Source of the DNA: Ensifer canadensis
Lineage (GTDB): Bacteria; Pseudomonadota; Alphaproteobacteria; Rhizobiales; Rhizobiaceae
Reading direction: 5' to 3'
DNA: 64,000 bases
Assembly: GCF_017488845.2 (NCBI RefSeq)
Contig: NZ_CP083372.1
Span: 140,279 to 204,278, forward strand
Below the pieces are notes generated by a model that worked only from the letters and a program-made list of their open reading frames with translations, had not been told where the DNA came from and did not search any database. Positions 28,258-38,239 of the stretch are shown here, one piece after another. Numbering within the stretch: position 1 is the stretch's first letter; each line of letters opens with the position of its first letter. The translations under genes and the position numbers were made by a program.

Positions 28258-30084
28258 ATGTGCGGGATTGTTGGTATCGTTGGACATCAGCCGGTTTCGG
28301 AGCGGCTGGTCGAAGCCTTGAAGCGTCTGGAATATCGCGGCTATGATTCGGCCGGCGTCGCGACGATCGAGGCGGGAACGTTGCAGCGCCGTCGGGCCGA
28401 GGGCAAGCTGGTCAATCTCGAGAACAGGTTGAAAGAGCAGCCGCTGGCCGGCACCATCGGCATCGCACACACCCGCTGGGCGACCCACGGGGCGCCTACG
28501 GAACGGAACGCCCATCCGCATTTCACCCGGGGCGTGGCGGTCGTACACAACGGCATCATCGAGAACTTCGCCGAACTCAAGGACGAACTGGCCGCGGCAG
28601 GAGCCCAGTTCCAGACGGAAACCGACACGGAGGTCGTCGCGCATCTCCTGGAGAAGTTCCGCCGTGATGGACTGGGGCGGCGCGAAGCCATGCTTGCCAT
28701 GCTGAAGCGCATCAAGGGCGCCTACGCCTTCGCCATTCTCTTCGAGGACGACCCATCGACCATCATGGCCGCACGCAACGGTCCGCCGCTGGCGATCGGC
28801 CACGGCAACGGCGAGATGTTCCTGGGCTCGGACGCGATCGCGCTTGCTCCCTTTACCAATGAGATCACCTATCTGATCGATGGCGACTGGGCGGTCATCG
28901 GCAAGACCGGCGTTCATATCTTCGATTTCGACGGCAATACGGTCGAACGTCCGCGCCAGATTTCCACCACCGCTGCCTTTCTGGTCGACAAGGGCAACCA
29001 TCGGCACTTCATGGAGAAGGAGATCTACGAACAGCCGGAGGTCATCGCCCATGCTCTGGGCCATTATGTGAACTTCATAGAAAACCGCGTTGTTCCGATT
29101 TCCGACGGTATCGATTTCGCCAAGGTCCCGAGCTTGGCGATCTCGGCCTGCGGCACCGCTTATCTTGCCGGCCTGATCGGAAAATACTGGTTCGAACGCT
29201 ATGCGCGCCTGCCTGTCGAAATCGATGTCGCATCCGAATTCCGCTATCGCGATATACCTCTGTCGCCGCAGTCGGCAGCCCTTTTCATCTCGCAGTCGGG
29301 CGAAACCGCCGACACCCTGGCATCTCTGAGATATTGCAAGGAGCACGGCCTCAAGATCGGCGCTGTGGTCAATACCCGCGAGTCGACCATCGCGCGCGAG
29401 TCCGACGCGGTCTTCCCAATCCTTGCCGGCCCGGAGATCGGCGTCGCCTCGACCAAGGCCTTCACCTGCCAGCTTGCAGTTCTTGCCGCACTCGCAGTCG
29501 GCGCCGGCAGAGCTCGTGGGACCGTGAGCGCGGAGGAGGAGCAGGCGCTCGTAAAGAGCCTTTCCGAGATGCCGCGGATCATGGGCCAGGTGCTGAACAG
29601 TATCCAGCCCGCAATCGAGACGCTGTCGCGGGAACTGTCGAAATGCAGCGACGTGCTCTATCTCGGACGCGGTACCAGCTTTCCACTGGCAATGGAGGGG
29701 GCGCTGAAGCTTAAGGAGATCTCGTATATCCACGCCGAGGGTTATGCCGCGGGCGAGCTGAAGCACGGACCGATCGCCCTTATCGACGAAAACATGCCCG
29801 TCATCGTCATTGCGCCGCATGACCGCTTCTTCGACAAGACGGTATCGAATATGCAGGAGGTGGCAGCACGTGGCGGCCGGATCATCCTCATAACCGACGA
29901 GAGAGGAGCAGCCGCCTCGAAACTCGACACGATGCACACGATCGTGCTGCCGTTCGTCGACGAGATCATCGCACCGATGATCTTCTCATTGCCGCTCCAG
30001 CTTCTCGCCTATCATACGGCCGTCTCCATGGGGACCGACGTGGACCAGCCGCGCAACCTTGCGAAATCGGTAACGGTCGAATGA
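28258..30084 (+). CDS. nodM: Glucosamine-fructose-6-phosphate aminotransferase NodM
   Basis: This nodulation-specific GlmS converts fructose-6-phosphate and glutamine to glucosamine-6-phosphate, the precursor for the Nod factor backbone. The start at 28258 (MCGIVGIVGHQPV) is required because Cys2 becomes the N-terminal nucleophile; it gives 608 residues, as in E. meliloti. An N-terminal glutaminase domain (1-240, with the THGAPTERNAHPH region) is followed by two SIS isomerase domains (SACGTAYLAGLIGKYWFE, FISQSGETADTL, YLGRGTSFPLAMEGALKLKEISYIHAEGYAAGELKHGPIALI), ending DQPRNLAKSVTVE. A long antisense frame (28237-29937) is a shadow. It leads the nodM-nolF-nolG-nodN unit. Confidence 0.95.
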   Translation: MCGIVGIVGHQPVSERLVEALKRLEYRGYDSAGVATIEAGTLQRRRAEGKLVNLENRLKEQPLAGTIGIAHTRWATHGAPTERNAHPHFTRGVAVVHNGIIENFAELKDELAAAGAQFQTETDTEVVAHLLEKFRRDGLGRREAMLAMLKRIKGAYAFAILFEDDPSTIMAARNGPPLAIGHGNGEMFLGSDAIALAPFTNEITYLIDGDWAVIGKTGVHIFDFDGNTVERPRQISTTAAFLVDKGNHRHFMEKEIYEQPEVIAHALGHYVNFIENRVVPISDGIDFAKVPSLAISACGTAYLAGLIGKYWFERYARLPVEIDVASEFRYRDIPLSPQSAALFISQSGETADTLASLRYCKEHGLKIGAVVNTRESTIARESDAVFPILAGPEIGVASTKAFTCQLAVLAALAVGAGRARGTVSAEEEQALVKSLSEMPRIMGQVLNSIQPAIETLSRELSKCSDVLYLGRGTSFPLAMEGALKLKEISYIHAEGYAAGELKHGPIALIDENMPVIVIAPHDRFFDKTVSNMQEVAARGGRIILITDERGAAASKLDTMHTIVLPFVDEIIAPMIFSLPLQLLAYHTAVSMGTDVDQPRNLAKSVTVE

Positions 30085-30167
30085 TGGCCCCATTTTCATA
30101 GTTGGCAACGTTCCTCCGTCGTAAAGCACCACACCTCGTATTAAGCAAACGTCGAATAGAGCTCCAG

Positions 30168-31271
30168 ATGACGATATCTGCTCAGTGCAATCTCCAGAAA
30201 CTGGCGTTCGCCACAAGCTTGGCCGTGACCATCGTTCTTTCGCAAGGTCGGGCAATTGGGCAGGTTAAACACGGTAGCCCGATCGAGCTTGCCAAAGCCG
30301 ACGTAAGCACCGCCGTCCGGCAAGACATGGCAAACGACGTTCGTATAGTCGGCTCTCTCACGCCCATTCGACGTTCTACACTGACCTCACGCGTATCCTC
30401 GACGATCATTGAGCTACCTGTTCAGATCGGGGACGTGGTCAATGCCGGCGATCTCCTCGTCCGTTTCGAAAGGGGAGCTCTCGAATCGGCGGTGACGGGG
30501 CGAAAAGCAGAGGCGGATGCCCTTCGCGCGCAGACCGACCTCGCCGAGGCAGTGCTTGAGCGAAACACGCGACTTAGTGAACGACGCGCGGCATCGGAGG
30601 CCACGAGGCTTGCTGCGCTGGCGGATGTGCTTGATCTTCGCGCGCAGCTAAGATCGAAACAGGCCGAGGTTTCGGATGCCGAACGATCGCTCTCCCATGC
30701 AGAAGTGCGAGCCGAGTTCGGTGGCGTTATTGCTGCGCGTTCGGTTGAAGAGGGCCAGACAGTTCCGCTGAATACCCAACTGATGACTATTGTCGAGCTC
30801 AATCGGCTGGAAGTTGACGCCGGTGTTCCCACAAGCCGGATCCCGCTCATTCGCCTCAAGCAGCCCGTAGAGCTGACGGTAGAGGGCTTTCCGGGCCGGA
30901 CGTTTTCCGGAGAGGTCGCTCGTATCTCGCCCACCGCCGAAGCCGGATCCCGTGCTGTGCGAGTGTTCATCGCCGTCGACAACGAGGAAGGCCTGTTGAG
31001 AGGCGGAATGTTCACCATCGGCGATCTAAGAGTAGACGACCAGAAGGATGTCATCGCACTACCGGCGGCTTCAATCCGACACGACGCAGATGGTTTTTTC
31101 GTTCTCAAGGTGAAAGCGGGCGTTTTGCAAAGGCGACCTGTCGGGCTCGGCAGGAGTTGGAGCGACCGTGATCTTGTGCAGGTGTCGGGAGTGAGCGAGG
31201 GCGATGTTATCGTAACCGCCCCATTGCCCGATCTCGTCGCCAATACGCCCGTGATCATCGAAGGCATCTGA
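30168..31271 (+). CDS. nolF: NolF, RND-type membrane fusion protein
   Basis: The ATG at 30168 gives 367 residues, the length I recall for E. meliloti NolF; the frame extends 22 codons upstream without support. A signal or anchor (MTISAQCNLQKLAFATSLAVTIVLSQGRA) precedes the HlyD/AcrA fold: lipoyl half (LPVQIGDVVNAGDLLVRFE), a coiled-coil hairpin (ALRAQTDLAEAVLERNTRLSERRAASEATRLAALADVLDLRAQLRSKQAEV), second lipoyl half (AEFGGVIAARSVEEGQTVPLNTQLMTIV) and beta-barrel. It should link the NolG pump to an outer-membrane channel. The nolG start follows 3 bases after the stop. Confidence 0.93.
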   Translation: MTISAQCNLQKLAFATSLAVTIVLSQGRAIGQVKHGSPIELAKADVSTAVRQDMANDVRIVGSLTPIRRSTLTSRVSSTIIELPVQIGDVVNAGDLLVRFERGALESAVTGRKAEADALRAQTDLAEAVLERNTRLSERRAASEATRLAALADVLDLRAQLRSKQAEVSDAERSLSHAEVRAEFGGVIAARSVEEGQTVPLNTQLMTIVELNRLEVDAGVPTSRIPLIRLKQPVELTVEGFPGRTFSGEVARISPTAEAGSRAVRVFIAVDNEEGLLRGGMFTIGDLRVDDQKDVIALPAASIRHDADGFFVLKVKAGVLQRRPVGLGRSWSDRDLVQVSGVSEGDVIVTAPLPDLVANTPVIIEGI

Positions 31272-31274
31272 GGG

Positions 31275-34200
31275 ATGTTCCTCACACGTATCAGCATCAA
31301 CCATCCGGTCTTCGCTACCATGATGATGGTGATGATCCTTGTCCTTGGTCTGTTTTCATATGGTCGACTCGGTGTCGATCACTACCCCGAGACCGACCTG
31401 CCAGTCGTAGTGGTCGCGACCACCTACACCGGAGCATCGCCCGAATCGGTCGAAAGCGAGATCTCACGGCCGATTGAGGCGGCGCTCAACACTATCGGCG
31501 GAATCGACACCATCACCTCGGAATCCTACGAAGGGCGTTCGATCGTCGTGGTGCAGTTCGAAGTCGATGTCGATTCACAAGACGCGGCACAGGAGGTGCG
31601 CGACAGGGTTGCGCGTCTTGAAACTAAGTTTCCCGACGCAGTGGCGACCCCTCAGGTCACGCGATACAAGCCCGAAGGCCAGGCAATCCTCTCTGTTGCA
31701 GTGTCCTCGACGAGCCGGACGCTGCCCGAAATCACCACGCTTGCCACTCGCGTGATCAACAATCGCCTGAGCGTTATATCGGGCGTCGGCCAAGTTTCAC
31801 TGATTGGCAGCAGCGAGCGGCAAGTTCTCGTTGTTGTGGACCCTGATCGTCTCGGGGCCCACGGCCTCCCTGTCGCCACCGTCATCGAAGCAATCCGAGG
31901 CGAAAACCAGGATCGGGCGGCGGGAACGCTTACATCCGGCATCAATCAGCGAATCGTAACGGTCGAGGGACGCATTGCGAATACTTCAGCCTTCAACCGC
32001 ATCATCGTCGCTCAAAGAAATGGCTATCCCGTCTACCTTTCGGAAGTGGCAACCATTCTCGACACAGGCGCCGAAGTTACCAGCCTTGCAAACTACCAAG
32101 GCCAGACGACTCTCGGTTTGCACATCGTCAAGGTCCAAGGCGCCAACACGGTCGAGGTTGCGTCCGCAGTTCGCAGGGAAGTTTCCGCGCTGAACGCAGA
32201 ACTGACAAAGGACAACGTCCAACTCACCATCACACGTGACAACTCCCGCCCCATTGCTTCCCAGGTTTCCCAAGTACAGCGAACGCTGGTCGAAGGAGGT
32301 GTTCTGTCAGTGCTGATCGTGTTCATATTTTTGAACTCCTGGCGATCCACGGTTATCACCGGCCTTACCCTCCCCATTTCAGTTATTGGCACATTCGCGG
32401 CAATTTACGCTCTCGGCTTCACGCTGAACATCATGACTCTTATGGCACTCTCCTTGTCCATCGGCATTCTGATTGACGATGCGATAGTCGTACGTGAAAA
32501 CATCACTCGCCATCTACAGATGGGCAAGGATCCTGTAAGGGCGGCCCTGGATGGTACCAACGAGATTGGCCTTGCAGTGCTGTCGACAACACTGTGCATC
32601 GTCGCTGTGTTTCTGCCGGTTGCCTTCATGGGCGGGCTGATCGGTCGCTTTTTCCTTCAGTTTGGCGTTACCGTAGCCGTGGCCGTGTTCATTTCGCTCT
32701 TTGTGTCCTTTACTCTTGATCCGATGCTGTCGAGCATTTGGCGCGATCCCCAATCTCAAAAAACTGCCAAGCGAGGCTTCTTCGGGCAACTGATTGAGCG
32801 GTTCGATCAATGGTTCGAGGGACTTGCAAGCCGCTATCGGTCGGTTATCTACTTCACATTCGACTACCGGAAAACGACAATTGCTATTGTCCTAGGCATG
32901 TTTGTCGTCAGCCTGCTGCTTGTTCCGCGCATCGGAACTGAGTTTTTGCCGCCACCCGACCAGGGAGAAGTGAGCATATCGCTGGAAGCCAACGAAGGCG
33001 CTTCCCTCGATTACATGGCCGCGAAAGTCGGTCAGATCGAACGAGCACTGCGAGAATTCAATTATGTCTCCTCGACGTATTCCACTATCAATTCCGGGGA
33101 AATGCGTGGCTTCAACAAGGCCCTGGTGGCCGTGCAACTTGTGCACAGCAGTCAAAGGAGGCTGAAGACGGCGGAAACCCTCGGTCCTATCCGCCGGCGG
33201 CTTTCCAGGATCGCCGGCCTCGAAATCTCAGTTGGACAGCGTTCGGAAGTGGTCGGATCGATAAAGCCGTTACAATTGTCGATCCTCGGGGATGGTGACG
33301 AGGAGCTGCGACGGATCTCCGATCAAATCACCTCGGTGCTTGCGGCCATTCCGGGCGCTACGGAGATCGAATCTTCAATCGAAAAGCTTCGACCAACGCT
33401 GGCTGTTCGGGTGCGCCGCGAGGCGGCGAGCGATCTCGGCGTCTCGATCGCAACGATAGGCGATACACTCAGGTCACTAGTGGCGGGTGATGCAATATCT
33501 GTATGGAACAGCCCTGACGGAGAATCCCACGATGTCGTGGTGCGCCTCCCCGCCGCCGGCCGAGAGAACGCCGCACAGCTCCGTAATCTTCCAATCGCCA
33601 CCGCTCGTATGGACGACAATGGCAAGCCGATAATGGTCTTACTCGATCAGGTAGCCGATGTCGTCGAGAGCACCGCGCCTGCTCAGATCACCCGCAAGGA
33701 TCTGTCCCGGGACATTCGCATATCCAGCAACATTGAAGGAAGGACGTTGGGCGACGTTGTGGCCGATCTGAAGGCCGCGATGACAAAGATGGATATCCCA
33801 GTGGGGTTTCGAATTTCATTCGGCGGCGATGCGGAGAACCTGACCGAGAGCACCGCCTATGCACTCCAGTCGCTGGCGATGGCCGTCATCTTCATCTACA
33901 TTATCTTGGCTTCTCAGTTCGGCTCCTTCATCCAGCCAATCGCCATCATCATGACAATGCCGCTATCCTTGATGGGTGTCCTGCTTGGCCTTCTGTTTAC
34001 GGGCTCCACACTCAATATGTTCTCGATGATCGGCATCCTGATGCTGATCGGTTTGGTGACAAAGAACGCGATCCTTCTGGTCGACTACTCCAATCTAGGC
34101 GTTCGCGAAGGCAAAAGCCTGCGTCAGAGCCTTGCAGATGCCGGAGCGGTAAGACTCCGGCCGATCGTGATGACGACCCTCGCCATGATTTTCGGTATGC

Positions 34201-34472
34201 TCCCAACAGCCCTAGGCTTGGGCGAAGGCGGCGCGCAGCGCGCCCCAATGGCCCATGCAATCATCGGCGGGTTGATATCCTCCACCCTCCTCAGTTTGGT
34301 CTTTGTGCCTGTCGTGCTGACTTATCTTGATGCCTTCGCCCGGCGCGTAAGGCGCTGGGTGCCTTCTCCTACTGGATCGAATGCTTCGGCTCAGCACGAC
34401 GGGTCCGATAAGACTAAAACTCCTGCTTGCGCTCTCACAAGCCAGGATCAGTCAGGGACAACAATCATGTGA
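31275..34472 (+). CDS. nolG: NolG, RND-family efflux pump
   Basis: This 1065-residue inner-membrane transporter of the AcrB/HAE1 type has twelve expected membrane segments, starting with [22 protein letters not shown]. The second and third lie around [23 protein letters not shown] and the [13 protein letters not shown] motif, and the C-terminal half repeats the pattern ([98 protein letters not shown]). The proton-relay Asp pair is visible in LIDDAI. In E. meliloti this gene was originally read as several nolGHI frames. Here it is intact and follows nolF directly. Confidence 0.93.
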   Translation: MFLTRISINHPVFATMMMVMILVLGLFSYGRLGVDHYPETDLPVVVVATTYTGASPESVESEISRPIEAALNTIGGIDTITSESYEGRSIVVVQFEVDVDSQDAAQEVRDRVARLETKFPDAVATPQVTRYKPEGQAILSVAVSSTSRTLPEITTLATRVINNRLSVISGVGQVSLIGSSERQVLVVVDPDRLGAHGLPVATVIEAIRGENQDRAAGTLTSGINQRIVTVEGRIANTSAFNRIIVAQRNGYPVYLSEVATILDTGAEVTSLANYQGQTTLGLHIVKVQGANTVEVASAVRREVSALNAELTKDNVQLTITRDNSRPIASQVSQVQRTLVEGGVLSVLIVFIFLNSWRSTVITGLTLPISVIGTFAAIYALGFTLNIMTLMALSLSIGILIDDAIVVRENITRHLQMGKDPVRAALDGTNEIGLAVLSTTLCIVAVFLPVAFMGGLIGRFFLQFGVTVAVAVFISLFVSFTLDPMLSSIWRDPQSQKTAKRGFFGQLIERFDQWFEGLASRYRSVIYFTFDYRKTTIAIVLGMFVVSLLLVPRIGTEFLPPPDQGEVSISLEANEGASLDYMAAKVGQIERALREFNYVSSTYSTINSGEMRGFNKALVAVQLVHSSQRRLKTAETLGPIRRRLSRIAGLEISVGQRSEVVGSIKPLQLSILGDGDEELRRISDQITSVLAAIPGATEIESSIEKLRPTLAVRVRREAASDLGVSIATIGDTLRSLVAGDAISVWNSPDGESHDVVVRLPAAGRENAAQLRNLPIATARMDDNGKPIMVLLDQVADVVESTAPAQITRKDLSRDIRISSNIEGRTLGDVVADLKAAMTKMDIPVGFRISFGGDAENLTESTAYALQSLAMAVIFIYIILASQFGSFIQPIAIIMTMPLSLMGVLLGLLFTGSTLNMFSMIGILMLIGLVTKNAILLVDYSNLGVREGKSLRQSLADAGAVRLRPIVMTTLAMIFGMLPTALGLGEGGAQRAPMAHAIIGGLISSTLLSLVFVPVVLTYLDAFARRVRRWVPSPTGSNASAQHDGSDKTKTPACALTSQDQSGTTIM

Positions 34473-34478
34473 GGTCGC

Positions 34479-34935
34479 GTGCATGAGATTTCCCTTTCGG
34501 ACGTGTCGAGCTTGGTTGGGCAGGAACTCGGCACATCCAAATGGATCACCATTGATCAGGCGATGATCAACCTCTTCGCCGATGCGACCCATGACCATCA
34601 ATTCATCCACGTAGATCCGAACCGCGAAGCGGCAGCACGATCGCTCATAAATTCTTGACACTGGCGCTTCTGTCGGTGATGAACTTCAGCGGTATGCCGA
34701 AGGTTCGCGAGCAAACCATGGGCATCAATTGCGGTTTCGACCGCGTCCGCTTCATCTCACCGGTCAGGACCGGCAGTCGTGTGCGTGGTCGCTTCGTGCT
34801 TTCGGATTGCCGCTTTCGGGGCGCCAGTATGCTAATGACAGTCTGCAACGTGACGGCGTGACGGTTGAGATCGAGAACGAGAATAAACCTGCACTCACTG
34901 CCAATTGGATCGCCAACCGGCCAAAAGCCGGTTGA
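34479..34935 (+). pseudogene. nodN: nodN, disrupted by a deletion and an 8-bp duplication
   Basis: NodN is a MaoC-like dehydratase-fold protein needed for full Nod factor activity. The start is probably the GTG at 34479 (VHEISLSDVSSLVGQELGTSKWITIDQAMINLFADATHDHQFIHVDPNREAAA). The frame then stops at 34658-34660. In the next frame it resumes TIAHKFLTLALLSVMNFSGMPKVREQTMGINCGFDRVRFISPVRTGSRVRGRF, implying loss of about five codons (the usual PFGG segment) near 34640. A tandem 8-bp duplication at 34849-34864 shifts the frame again, and the true end VEIENENKPALTANWIANRPKAG follows. The hot-dog active-site region is hit, so the gene is inactive. Confidence 0.88.
34849..34864. repeat. 8-bp tandem duplication inside nodN
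   Basis: The octamer CGTGACGG occurs twice in a row. One copy would give NVTVEIENEN in frame with the rest of nodN, while two copies introduce a stop (NVTA then TGA). Slipped-strand replication is the simplest cause. Confidence 0.9.
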
Positions 34936-35009
34936 GTGTCGCTGGCAGCTTGATGAAGGTGCATGCATCCCGATGTTCTGGATGCACCCGCCATCGGAGC
35001 GCGTATACT

Positions 35010-35865
35010 CCTACAGCGTAAACTCATAAAATTTCTTGGCATTTATCGGCCGCCGTGATTCAAGGCTTCGAAATAGGGAAGCATTTGATGACGCGTCGTC
35101 GCTACGAACTGACTGACCACGAATGGTCGATCATATCGCCGTTGTTGCCCAACAAGCCACGCGGTGTTGCCCGCGTTGATGATCGGCGGGTATTGAATGG
35201 CATCCTCTGGCGGTTTCGAACGGGCTCGCCTTGGGCGGAAGTTCCGGAACGCTATGGCCCGCCGACGACCTGTTACAACCGCTTCGTCCGCTGGCGCAAA
35301 GCCGGGGTATGGGATCGGCTTCTTGAAGCGGTGTCCAAGGCCTACGATGGCGACATCGTCATGATCGACTCGACCTGTGTCCGCGTTCACCAGCACGCGG
35401 CCACGGGAAAAAAGGGGATGGAGACGATGGTGGCATGGGACGTTCCCGCGGCGGGCTTACGAGCAAAATCCACGCGCTCGTCGATGCCGAAGGTCGCCCC
35501 GTCAATCTGCGTCTGACTGGTGGACAGATCGCCGATTGTGCCGAAGCCGACGCGCTGACGGATGAGCTTGGCGAGGGGGACATCCTGCTGGCCGACAAGG
35601 GTTATGACACGAATGCGATTCGGGCCAAGGCCGCCGAGCGAAAGGCCTGGGCCAACATCCCGCCGAAGAGTAATCGCAAGGGCTCTTTCGTGTTTTCGCG
35701 CTGGGTCTATCGGCAACGCAATCTCGTGGAACGGTTCTTCAACAGGATCAAGCAGTTCCGAGGCATCGCAACCCGATATGACAAGCGCCCGGAAAACTAC
35801 CTCGCCGCCGTAAAGCTCGTCGCAACAAGAATATGGTGCCAAAGTTTATGAGTCGACGCCGTAGG
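35010..35865 (+). mobile_element. IS5-family (IS427-type) insertion sequence
   Basis: About 856 bp bounded by imperfect inverted repeats: the left end CCTACAGCGTAAACTCATAAA (35010 onward) and the reverse complement of the right end CCTACGGCGTCGACTCATAAA (to 35865). It carries a single transposase split over two frames. It separates the broken nodN from nifN and ends 8 bases from the nifN stop. Confidence 0.8.
35088..35851 (+). CDS. IS5-family transposase made by ribosomal frameshifting
   Basis: The first frame starts MTRRRYELTDHEWSIISPLLPNKPRGVARVDDRRVLNGILWRFRTGSPWAEVPERYGPPTTCYNRFVRWRKAGVWDRLLEAV (DUF4096-type N-terminus) and reaches IVMIDSTCVRVHQHAATGKKG. An A6-G4 run at 35408-35417 is the likely -1 slip site. 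The second frame continues GRSRGGLTSKIHALVDAEGRPVNLRLTGGQIADCAEADAL, DILLADKGYDTNAIR and VYRQRNLVERFFNRIKQFRGIATRYDKRPENYLA, including the Y-(2)-R-(3)-E-type motif around the catalytic Glu. The DDE residues are present, so the copy may be functional. Confidence 0.85.
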
Positions 35866-35872
35866 AAACAGA

Positions 35873-37198
35873 TCACGTTCCCCGGTGCGTCGGCGCAAGG
35901 GAATGGGATTGGAAGATGTTGGAAACTTCGAAGATCAAGTCGCGCGTTCCGTGATACAGAATTGTGAGCTTGTGCTGACTGCCCAGTTGGTCGAAGACAG
36001 GAAAACCGACGCGCATTAGCGGAGTGCCGAGACGTGCTGAAGCGTGCTGGCCGTGCGAATGCGTGACGAGAAGATCAGCATGGGTGGCAAGACTTTCCAA
36101 GTCGCCGAGGTCGCCGACCTGAATTACTTCCACCGGTACTTTGTGAAGGATTTTCGACGCACCTTTCGTGGTAACGGCTGCCACAATCTCGGCACCCAGG
36201 CAAATGAAGAACGTAGCGAGTTGATAGAGCTGGTCCGGCTCGGCTGCGATCGCAATCTTCTTGCCAGCCGAGTGGAAATGTCCGTCCAGCAGGGCATCCT
36301 GCAGCTGTGCGCGGCGCCGGCGGACTTTCGCGGGCGCGGGCCGACCGGAAATAGAGGAAAGTAGCGAGACAAACCGGTCGACCGCATTTAATCCTGTCAG
36401 CGACTGAAACAGCACGTAAGGAACTCCGGTCAGCGTCTTCATCTCCTCTGCTGGACCGCGCATATGCTCACCAATGGCTATGCACTGCGCTGCTGTGCCA
36501 AGCTCGCGTATCTCCTCGACGCTGATGCCGCCGTATGTCGTCGGCACCCAGCGGCCATCGGGCACTATACCATCAAGCGAGCCAGAGAGGTCCGGCAGGA
36601 TGATCGGCTTGAGCCCGAAGCTTTCTACTATATCGCGCAACTGCTCGATGTCAGCTATAGTGAGGTTCCACCCAGGGAGAATTGCTATAGTTCTCGACTG
36701 CCGCTCCTGCTCGCCGATTCGTGTAATCGCTTTGATCATTGCTGTGACAGCCTTGGCCCAACCCTCCTCCATAGCGCCGTCAAAATCCGGTGTATTGGCC
36801 AGCACGACGTCGGTACCTGTGAGTTCTTCCGCGCGCTCCAGCTTGATACTGGCGAGATCACCCACCAGATCTTCGCCACGAGTTTCCACCAGCGCCGTGG
36901 TGCATATACCGATCAGCTTTGGCTTTGCGCGAATTTTGAGATTGAGGATCGCCTGCTCCAAATGACCCGCCCCGCCGAGGACTATTGCCACGTCGTCCAT
37001 CGCGGTGGTTTGCAAGGGAATCGCTTCCTTGAAGTGCCTAACGAGAAGCACCAGTGCAAAGCTGGTGCAACCTTGACTGCCATGGAATAGCGGTATCGCA
37101 CCATCGACACCAAGAAAGGCCAAGGCGCCACCCAGCGGCTGCGACGATTTCAGGGGGTTGATCGTTGCCCATTTAGTCTGAGAAAGGATGCGGACCAT
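35873..37198 (-). CDS. nifN: Nitrogenase FeMo-cofactor scaffold protein NifN
   Basis: This 441-residue member of the nitrogenase component 1 family, together with NifE, forms the scaffold on which the iron-molybdenum cofactor is finished. The start is MVRILSQTKWATINPLKSSQPLGGALAFLGVDGAIPLFHGSQGCTSFALVLLVRHFKEAIPLQTTAMDDVAIVLGG, with the conserved Cys in GSQGC. The central TDVVLANTPDFDGAMEEGWAKAVTAMI and C-terminal THSHGQHASARLGTPLMRVGFPVFDQLGSQH follow. No nifE is in the window. A NifA/RpoN-type promoter lies about 400 bases upstream. The gene sits between nodN and nodD, as I recall for E. meliloti. Confidence 0.93.
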   Translation of the reverse strand: MVRILSQTKWATINPLKSSQPLGGALAFLGVDGAIPLFHGSQGCTSFALVLLVRHFKEAIPLQTTAMDDVAIVLGGAGHLEQAILNLKIRAKPKLIGICTTALVETRGEDLVGDLASIKLERAEELTGTDVVLANTPDFDGAMEEGWAKAVTAMIKAITRIGEQERQSRTIAILPGWNLTIADIEQLRDIVESFGLKPIILPDLSGSLDGIVPDGRWVPTTYGGISVEEIRELGTAAQCIAIGEHMRGPAEEMKTLTGVPYVLFQSLTGLNAVDRFVSLLSSISGRPAPAKVRRRRAQLQDALLDGHFHSAGKKIAIAAEPDQLYQLATFFICLGAEIVAAVTTKGASKILHKVPVEVIQVGDLGDLESLATHADLLVTHSHGQHASARLGTPLMRVGFPVFDQLGSQHKLTILYHGTRDLIFEVSNIFQSHSLAPTHRGT

Positions 37199-37530
37199 CA
37201 GCTTTCTTCGGTCTCACGACCTTCATGATCTGCCTGATGGCCTAACTCTGGGTTAGCGCCGATTTCGTGACCGTCATGCCAACGACGTTCGTGCCGATCT
37301 ACATCTAGGCCGACCAGAACTTTGCGCCGTCGGTGATGAGAAGGGTTGGCTTGCCGTTTAGAAGCGGTCGCTTCGCCTCGCTTCTGATCCACACCGTTGC
37401 ATTTCCTATCGAGAGCGTTACCTCGGTGAGAACCCTTGGGTCGGCACGCAGTGAGGCGGTGTGTACTTTGGGAGAAGAACTCCCCGAAGCGTCTTCTCCC
37501 GCAAAATGCGGTCTCACCCAAACGTGACAT
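37198..37530 (-). CDS. Possible short gene between the nif promoter and nifN
   Basis: A 110-residue basic, low-hydrophobicity frame starts 75 bases below the -12 element of the nif promoter, and its TGA overlaps the nifN ATG (TGATGG). An overlapping frame at 37305-37517 looks more protein-like (VLTEVTLSIGNATVWIRSEAKRPLLNGKPTLLITDGAKFWSA). Neither has a family I recognise. One of them may be real or this may be a long untranslated leader. Confidence 0.3.
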   Translation of the reverse strand: MSRLGETAFCGRRRFGEFFSQSTHRLTACRPKGSHRGNALDRKCNGVDQKRGEATASKRQANPSHHRRRKVLVGLDVDRHERRWHDGHEIGANPELGHQADHEGRETEES

Positions 37531-37604
37531 GTTTTTTTTAGTCCCTGGTTGATACGCTGACTACGACATGCATCGGCAGTTGTCGCCGTTTTATGACCGG
37601 GAAT

Positions 37605-37620
37605 CTCAAAACTCGTGCCA
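37605..37620 (-). promoter_or_regulatory. RpoN (sigma-54) -24/-12 promoter of nifN
   Basis: On the minus strand, TGGCACG, four bases (AGTT) and TTGAG match the consensus TGGCACG-N4-TTGCW except for the C of TTGC. Spacing between GG and the TTGA element is correct. With the NifA site upstream this indicates nitrogen-fixation control. Confidence 0.75.
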
Positions 37621-37707
37621 ATTCTGTTTACTTCAGCTAAAGACCACTTTGTTGTTTGTTTCAGCTACTTATCCTCAGACGAGCTAAAGAGCTTAGCCAA
37701 TCACCTC

Positions 37708-37723
37708 TGTCGCGGACCTGACA
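37708..37723 (-). promoter_or_regulatory. NifA upstream activator sequence
   Basis: TGT-N10-ACA is perfect (TGT at 37708-37710, ACA at 37721-37723). It is palindromic, so it works on either strand, and lies 88 bases upstream of the -24 element, within the usual distance for NifA binding. Confidence 0.75.
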
Positions 37724-37859
37724 AACCCTACACGGGTTAGGGTTCCCCGACCCATTGCGGCCAACGATTCCGGGAATGCCGCGAAGATGGAGTTTGCGGG
37801 TGGTCTGCTGATTCGAAGTTCCTCTCTTCAGTGTCGTTGCGTCTGTAGTTCACTGAGGC

Positions 37860-38220
37860 TCTACAAGCTCAAAGAGAGTACTTCATGCGCTGACGAGTGG
37901 ACGAGTGTGACATGGATTCAGTTGCGTTGAGACGAATGCCGATAAACAAAGTGCCTGAAGGAAGCGGCGGGGCGTCGCCACGACCCGAAAAGGCGGCTGG
38001 CTGAACAGGTTCATGATCCGAAGGGTGCGGCTGCTGTTAGGAGCAGGACGTAAGGCAATCAGTACGCGAGTGGGGAGCGCAAGAGTATACCCAAAGGCGC
38101 TATCAAGAGCGGCGGGTATGTCGCACCAATATGGTCGATTAGACGGTTCGAACCGCAGGAGCTCCGGAGAAAAGCGAGGAGTTCTTGATCAACATGCAAG
38201 TTAATGCTCTTGGCAACGTC
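37860..38220. other. Unexplained structured stretch, possible group II intron remnant
   Basis: No gene is visible. The plus strand around 37930-38200 has the feel of group II intron domain I: GAATGCCGATAAACAAAGTG followed by CCTGAAGGAAGCGG, then GGCTGAACAGGTTCATGATC. It resembles, as far as I remember, segments of known bacterial introns (CGATA-n-AAAGTGTCTGAA). No intron-encoded protein is nearby, and the right side abuts IS630. The call is tentative. Confidence 0.25.
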
Positions 38221-38239
38221 TAATACCAACCGTCATTGA

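Noticed and set aside
28237..29937. 566-codon frame antisense to nodM
   Set aside because: It lies wholly on the opposite strand of a well-conserved GlmS-type gene; the content is typical of a GC-rich shadow frame and has no recognisable domain.
38135..38165. TTCGAA-centred palindrome resembling a tRNA T arm
   Set aside because: The flanking bases do not form a 5-bp T stem and no acceptor, D or anticodon arm can be drawn.
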